Shown piece after piece: positions 5,646 through 8,951 of a DNA stretch of 8,951 nucleotides. The DNA comes from an uncultured Bacteroidota bacterium (GTDB lineage Bacteria > Bacteroidota > Bacteroidia > Chitinophagales > Chitinophagaceae), in contig CAIYVS010000255.1 of NCBI GenBank assembly GCA_903929655.1, positions 1 through 8,951 on the forward strand, given 5' to 3'. Made by a program: the position numbers and the translations under genes. Each line of letters begins with the position of its first letter. Position 1 is the stretch's first letter. A model generated the notes under the pieces. The model saw nothing but the letters and a program-made list of their open reading frames with translations. It had not been told where the DNA came from and did no database searches.

Positions 5646-8477
5646 CAAATACTGCCCGGTATAACTCTGTTTCACTTTCTTAATGCCTTCAGGAACACCT
5701 TCGTATAGTAAATACCCTCCAGCGGCACCACCCTCAGGGCCGAGGTCGATGAGCCAGTCGGCACATTTAATGACGTCGGTATTGTGCTCTATCACTATGA
5801 TGGAATGCCCTTGCTCTATGAGTGCATCAAAGGCGCCCAGCAGTTTTTTAATATCGTGCATATGGAGGCCGGTGGTTGGCTCATCGAATATGAACAATAC
5901 TTTTTCTTTTGATTTGCCTTTGCCCAGGAATGAGGCCAGTTTAACACGTTGTGCCTCGCCGCCACTAAGGGTATTGCTGCTTTGGCCCAGTTTTACATAG
6001 CCAAGGCCAACATCGCTGAGAGGCTGCAATGCCTGAGCCAGTTTTTTTTCATCTTTAAAGAATTCAATAGCATCGTCCACGCTCATTTCCAGCACATCAT
6101 AAATGCTTTTGGTGCGGTAAGTAACTTCCAGTACTTCGTCTTTAAAACGCCTGCCTTTACAGCTTTCGCAAAGCAGGTGCACATCGGCCAGAAATTGCAT
6201 TTCAACTATCACTTCGCCTTCGCCTTTACAGGTATCGCAGCGTCCGCCATCTGTATTGAAAGAAAAATGCTTTTCTGCAAATCCCCGCATTTTTGCCAGG
6301 GGTTGCTTGGCGTATAGCTTGCGTATCTCGTCGTAAGCTTTGATATAGGTAACCGGATTGCTGCGCGATGATTTGCCAATGGGGTTTTGGTCTACCATTT
6401 CTACATGTGCAATGCTTTTCAGGTCGCCGCCCAGGAATTTATGCAGGCCGGGCCTGTCTGTGCCTTCGCCATAGTGTTTTTGCAGCGCGGGATAAAGGGT
6501 TTGTTTTACGAGTGTGGTTTTGCCTGAGCCACTGACGCCTGTAACCACGCACAAGACATTCAACGGGAAATCCACATCAATATTCTTCAGGTTGTGTTGC
6601 CTGCAGCCCTCCGTGCGAATGGTGCCATTGGGTTTGCGTTTGATCTTAGGTGTTTCTATCTGCATTTTGCCTGACAGGTACTGGCCTGTAAGGCTTTTAT
6701 TATTTTTTATGATCTCATCATATGGGCCGGCAGCAACTACTTCGCCACCCAAATGGCTGGCAAAAGGACCCATGTCGATAATATAATCGGCCTCGCGCAT
6801 CATCATCTCGTCATGCTCCACTACTACTACGGTATTGCCAATATCGCGAAGTGTTTTTAATACTTTTATCAATCGTTCGGTGTCGCGGGAGTGCAGGCCA
6901 ATGCTGGGTTCGTCCAGTATATATAATGAATCTGTGAGGTTGCTTCCTAAAAATTTGGTGAGCTGTATGCGCTGGCTCTCGCCGCCACTAAGGGTATTGG
7001 CCAGGCGGCTGAGTGTTAAATATCCGAGGCCAACGTTGAGCAAGGTTTGCATGCGCTGGTCTATTTCTAAAAGGATGCGTTTAGATACGCTCCTGTCATG
7101 TTCGTTCAGCTCAATATTCTTAAACCATTCATAGAGGTCGGATGCAGGCATGAACATGAGGTTGGATATAGTGACATTGCTGACCTTTACATACAATGCT
7201 TCTTTACGCAGGCGCGCACCTTTGCACGAGGGGCATAAGGTACGGCCACGGTAGCGTGCCTGCATGACACGGTATTGCACTTTATACAGGTTTTGCTCCA
7301 CCATCTGAAAGAAATCGTTGATGCCGCTTACTTTGCTGTTGCCGTTCCAAAGCAAATCGTATTCGCTTTCTGTAAGGTCTATGACAGGTTTGTGTATTGG
7401 GAAATCGAATTTCGCAGCCGCGCGGATGAAATCATTTTTCCATTCGCCCATTTTTTCACCTTTCCAGCAGGCTACTGCACCTTCATGTATGCTTAGTTTT
7501 TTATCGGGTATTACCAGGTCTTCATCTATGTCCAATACTTGCCCGAAACCTTCGCATTGAGGGCAGGCGCCATAAGGATTGTTGAAAGAAAACAGGTTAG
7601 GGCTGGGTTCTTCAAACACAATGCCATCGGCCTCAAAGCGGCTGTTGAAATTGTGCAGGGTATCGCCATCCAGTTCCAGCAGGCAATCGCCCTCGCTTTC
7701 GTAAAAGGCGGTTTGTATACTATCTGCGAGGCGGTGCAGGTCATCTTCATCAAACTCTTTTACTACTATACGGTCTATGAGCAGGTAAACGTTTTCTTTT
7801 GGCAATGCTTCGGTGCCGTTCAGTACGTCTTCTATACGGATCGGCTTGCTGTCGGCGCCTCTTGCATATACGCGCGAAAAACCTTTCTGCATGAGTATGT
7901 TCAGTTCTTCTTCCACGCTGCGGCCATAGCGGGTAACAAGCGGTACTATAAAATGAACTTTGGTACCTATTGGCAGTGTTTTTACAAATTCCACCACATC
8001 ACTCACCGTATCTTTTTTCACTTCTTTGCCACTTACTGGCGAATAGGTATGGCCTATGCGGGCAAAGAGCAGGCGCAGGTAGTCGTATATCTCTGTCATG
8101 CTGCCCACGGTGCTGCGGGGTGTGCGGGTAGTAACTTTTTGCTCAATGGCTATAGCAGGGCAGATGCCGTGTATATAATCTACATCGGGCTTGTCCATGC
8201 GCATGAGAAACTGGCGTGCATAGGCGCTGAGGCTTTCTGCATAGCGGCGCTGGCCTTCTGCAAATAGGGTATCCATGGTAAGGGAAGATTTGCCGCTGCC
8301 GCTTACGCCTGTTACAACCACCAGTTTGTTGCGTGGAATAGCCACGTCTACATTCTTCAGGTTGTGCATACGCGCACCCTTAATGAATATGACATCCTCC
8401 TGCTGCTTATGTATTTTAGGAGCTGTCAGTTCTTTATCCTGCTTCTTCTTAGCAATACTCTCTTTCTTTGTGGCCAT
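5643..8477 (-). CDS. uvrA: Excinuclease ABC subunit A (UvrA)
   Basis: The product is 944 residues, close to E. coli UvrA (940). It is the DNA-damage-sensing dimeric ATPase that loads UvrB in nucleotide excision repair. Two ABC ATPase modules are complete: Walker A GVSGSGKSS (57-65), signature LSGGESQ (496-502) and Walker B LYILDEP (518-524); then Walker A GVSGSGKTT (647-655), signature LSGGEAQ (837-843) and Walker B LFIFDEP (861-867). The second zinc module, CDTC (747-750) with CESC (770-773), is intact with the usual 19-residue spacing. The first has only the distal pair, CPQC (305-308); the expected upstream CPxC is replaced by NSRFEADGIVFEEPS (278-292). CPSC (415-418) lies in the insertion domain. 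ATG 8475-8477 is preferred over an upstream in-frame TTG (8490-8492), which falls inside the likely -7 box. The C-terminus YTGQYL is family-typical. Confidence 0.97.
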   Translation of the reverse strand: MATKKESIAKKKQDKELTAPKIHKQQEDVIFIKGARMHNLKNVDVAIPRNKLVVVTGVSGSGKSSLTMDTLFAEGQRRYAESLSAYARQFLMRMDKPDVDYIHGICPAIAIEQKVTTRTPRSTVGSMTEIYDYLRLLFARIGHTYSPVSGKEVKKDTVSDVVEFVKTLPIGTKVHFIVPLVTRYGRSVEEELNILMQKGFSRVYARGADSKPIRIEDVLNGTEALPKENVYLLIDRIVVKEFDEDDLHRLADSIQTAFYESEGDCLLELDGDTLHNFNSRFEADGIVFEEPSPNLFSFNNPYGACPQCEGFGQVLDIDEDLVIPDKKLSIHEGAVACWKGEKMGEWKNDFIRAAAKFDFPIHKPVIDLTESEYDLLWNGNSKVSGINDFFQMVEQNLYKVQYRVMQARYRGRTLCPSCKGARLRKEALYVKVSNVTISNLMFMPASDLYEWFKNIELNEHDRSVSKRILLEIDQRMQTLLNVGLGYLTLSRLANTLSGGESQRIQLTKFLGSNLTDSLYILDEPSIGLHSRDTERLIKVLKTLRDIGNTVVVVEHDEMMMREADYIIDMGPFASHLGGEVVAAGPYDEIIKNNKSLTGQYLSGKMQIETPKIKRKPNGTIRTEGCRQHNLKNIDVDFPLNVLCVVTGVSGSGKTTLVKQTLYPALQKHYGEGTDRPGLHKFLGGDLKSIAHVEMVDQNPIGKSSRSNPVTYIKAYDEIRKLYAKQPLAKMRGFAEKHFSFNTDGGRCDTCKGEGEVIVEMQFLADVHLLCESCKGRRFKDEVLEVTYRTKSIYDVLEMSVDDAIEFFKDEKKLAQALQPLSDVGLGYVKLGQSSNTLSGGEAQRVKLASFLGKGKSKEKVLFIFDEPTTGLHMHDIKKLLGAFDALIEQGHSIIVIEHNTDVIKCADWLIDLGPEGGAAGGYLLYEGVPEGIKKVKQSYTGQYL

Positions 8478-8489
8478 AAAATAGAATGG

Positions 8490-8497
8490 CAAATTTA
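8490..8497 (-). promoter_or_regulatory. -7 promoter box of uvrA
   Basis: On the minus strand this reads TAAATTTG, an exact TAnnTTTG match, ending 12 bp before the uvrA ATG, so the leader would be very short. No obvious -33 TTTG or SOS-type operator palindrome was seen in the 70-bp gap. Confidence 0.45.
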
Positions 8498-8547
8498 GAT
8501 GAAATGAATTATAGATTCAGATGATATTATAGAACAATTAATTATAA

Positions 8548-8951
8548 TTATATATAAAAATCAGGGGTTAAATAAAAAACGGTATCAATAAAGTGCAAGG
8601 CGTCTCCTGAATTGATAACATTCTCATCATGCAAATCCTCTAATATAATTCCAAGCTCTTTATGGCAGTAATCATTGTTTCTTGTATTCTTAAAACCATT
8701 CTGTTCCAGGAATTCTTTTACGTTTTCAAGATCAATGTTTTCTGTAGCTCTTACGAAATGCTGTTCTACAACTGCGTATAATACAGTATTTTTTATTGCA
8801 AAACCAAGAAGAGTATATTTTATGGCAGGGAAGAAATAATTATGGAGGATGAGGTTATAAAGGTAATCTTCCCAATATGCAAAGTAAATGCTGTCGTTTA
8901 GTTTTATTACTGTTTCTGATTGCGGATTATAATATACTTTTTGTTCTGCTC
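8548..8951 (-). CDS. Kinase-like protein of the polyvalent-protein kinase type (3' part)
   Basis: A reading frame of 133 codons enters from the right edge and ends at TAA (8548-8550); the start lies outside the window. The visible part resembles the putative polyvalent-protein kinase domain family known from Bacteroidota phages and conjugative elements, recognised from memory. Kinase-like landmarks are VIKL (Lys16, possible ATP-binding lysine), ILEDLHDENVI (Asp105 and Asn110, similar to the D-L-H-x-x-N catalytic loop of aminoglycoside-kinase-like folds) and HFIDTVFYL (Asp122, possible metal ligand). The segment is about 33% G+C by hand count over 300 bases, against 45-58% in uvrA samples. It ends 70 bp upstream of the uvrA start on the same strand. 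The substrate is unknown. It may be a stand-alone gene or the C-terminal domain of a larger protein. No mobile-element genes are visible beside it. Confidence 0.7.
   Translation of the reverse strand, partial: AEQKVYYNPQSETVIKLNDSIYFAYWEDYLYNLILHNYFFPAIKYTLLGFAIKNTVLYAVVEQHFVRATENIDLENVKEFLEQNGFKNTRNNDYCHKELGIILEDLHDENVINSGDALHFIDTVFYLTPDFYI

Noticed and set aside
7539..8267. Long open frame (242 codons) on the plus strand within uvrA
   Set aside because: It lies antisense to well-conserved UvrA sequence, and its product has no recognisable motifs; it is a by-product of uvrA codon use.
8478..8547. SOS-type (LexA) operator upstream of uvrA
   Set aside because: No convincing palindromic LexA-like site was found in the gap; only a -7 box is visible.
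1..8951. tRNA, rRNA, CRISPR array or insertion sequence
   Set aside because: Searched by eye on both strands; no cloverleaf, spaced direct-repeat array, transposase frame or terminal inverted repeats were recognised.

Overview
The window looks like chromosomal DNA from a Bacteroidota species, probably from the Chitinophagales/Sphingobacteriales side (an inference). Four things point there. TAnnTTTG -7 promoter boxes sit just upstream of five genes. Most starts have A/T-rich leaders without Shine-Dalgarno sequences. There is a Bacteroidota-type lipoprotein and a pair of small outer-membrane beta-barrels. The housekeeping proteins also have Bacteroidota-like sequence. No rRNA, tRNA, CRISPR array, transposase or integrase was seen.

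Layout, left to right. (1) 175-603, minus: a small lipoprotein with a lipocalin-like start and an EF-hand-like loop; its promoter region carries inverted CTCTAAA repeats. (2) 776-2627, minus: a probable thyA-folA operon for dTMP synthesis and dihydrofolate recycling, ending in a third gene coupled to folA by a 4-bp GTGA overlap. That third gene keeps both ends of a Bacteroidota class I methyltransferase family but seems to lack the central SAM-binding core. (3) 2738-3982, plus: a DPM1-like family 2 glycosyltransferase, divergent from thyA, followed 18 bp later by a gamma-class carbonic anhydrase/hexapeptide-repeat protein. (4) 4162-5585, plus: two tandem paralogous outer-membrane beta-barrel proteins with different, strongly charged C-terminal tails. 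(5) 5643-8477, minus: full-length uvrA, convergent with the second porin-like gene and sharing a strong hairpin terminator with it. (6) 8548-8951, minus: the 3' part of a kinase-like gene of the polyvalent-protein kinase type, cut by the window edge and clearly more A/T-rich than uvrA.

ThyA makes dTMP and releases dihydrofolate, which FolA reduces back to tetrahydrofolate, so their linkage makes metabolic sense. UvrA is the damage-recognition ATPase of nucleotide excision repair. The other genes have no evident shared pathway. Most of the window is ordinary core genome. The parts most worth a second look are the core-less methyltransferase relative, the kinase-like gene next to uvrA, the tailed beta-barrel pair, and the incomplete first zinc module of UvrA.
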